A stretch of DNA of 64,000 nucleotides from an uncultured Roseburia sp. (GTDB taxonomy: Bacteria > Bacillota > Clostridia > Lachnospirales > Lachnospiraceae): positions 48,154-112,153 of the forward strand of contig CANRSX010000015.1 in NCBI GenBank assembly GCA_947642555.1, written 5' to 3'. This document shows positions 63,962 to 64,000 of the stretch, piece after piece (position 1 is the stretch's first letter; each line of letters starts with the position of its first letter). The position numbers and the translations under genes were made by a program. Under the pieces are notes generated by a model. That model worked only from the letters and a program-made list of their open reading frames with translations. It was not told the DNA's origin and did not search any database.

Positions 63962-64000
63962 CTTTTCCTTTTCTTTCTTGTCGTCCCGGAGTTCCTTGAC
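63953..64000 (-). CDS. Partial element gene, C-terminal end only
   Basis: Only the last 15 codons are in the window (VKELRDDKKEKEKAE, stop TAA). Lys/Glu-rich tail; function cannot be told. Confidence 0.5.
   Translation of the reverse strand, partial: VKELRDDKKEKEKAE

Overview
The window looks like chromosome from a strictly anaerobic, flagellated, gut-type Lachnospiraceae relative (Clostridia). Supporting signs are oxygen-independent class III ribonucleotide reductase, YesM/YesN- and Bce-type two-component systems, AGGAGG ribosome sites before almost every gene, a Lachnospiraceae-style flagellin, and many sugar and plant-glycoside genes. Most of the DNA is GC-rich. Several AT-rich patches (about 4.6-7.2, 51.2-52.5, 57.8-58.6 and 62.1-64 kb) look acquired.

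Layout. 0-3.1 kb: fructoselysine catabolism (frlD cut by the window edge, frlB, frlR, second GntR regulator). 3.2-4.4 kb: LD-carboxypeptidase. 4.48 kb: tRNA-Gly(CCC), followed by a small defence-type island with an AbiF HEPN gene preceded by its own strongly promoted, terminated small RNA, a Uma2 nuclease-like gene, and remnants of an Rpn nuclease and a Schlafen/AlbA-type gene. 7.3-22.6 kb: an esterase locus with four type-B carboxylesterases, one esterase-D-like protein lacking its nucleophile serine, a Lpl-type ABC importer, an MFS carrier and a divergent YesM/YesN pair. 23-31.2 kb: two ABC systems (a MacB-like exporter with a giant coiled-coil permease, and a BceAB-type peptide resistance transporter with a 50-residue membrane protein) around a TetR gene. 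31.3-36.8 kb: GPH transporter, GH2 beta-galactosidase and divergent AraC regulator. 36.9-39.6 kb: YtrA-type GntR/ABC operon. 39.8-41.4 kb: solitary flagellin. 41.5-43.2 kb: Bce-type two-component pair. Then DAHP synthase, two MATE transporters with MarR, an XRE membrane regulator, nrdD, a nucleotidyltransferase gene, a GH106-like glycosidase with AraC, a zinc alcohol dehydrogenase, an MNT/HEPN pair, a YbaK-type deacylase, a domain-swapped GH3 enzyme and a GNAT acetyltransferase.

From about 62.77 kb rightwards the window enters an integrated element. Its edge is a 45-bp 3' fragment of tRNA-Lys(TTT). Inside lie two promoterless, convergent C-terminal protein modules, each opening at one arm of a 13-bp inverted repeat. 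This is the signature of a shufflon-like or tail-fibre-type invertible cassette.

The main discovery candidates are the AbiF/small-RNA unit (4.73-5.69 kb), a pair of overlapping convergent small transcripts at 48.75-48.92 kb resembling a type I toxin-antitoxin layout, the invertible-module cassette at 62.9-63.57 kb, and the esterase-dense importer locus. All functions are read from sequence and family knowledge; no database search was run.
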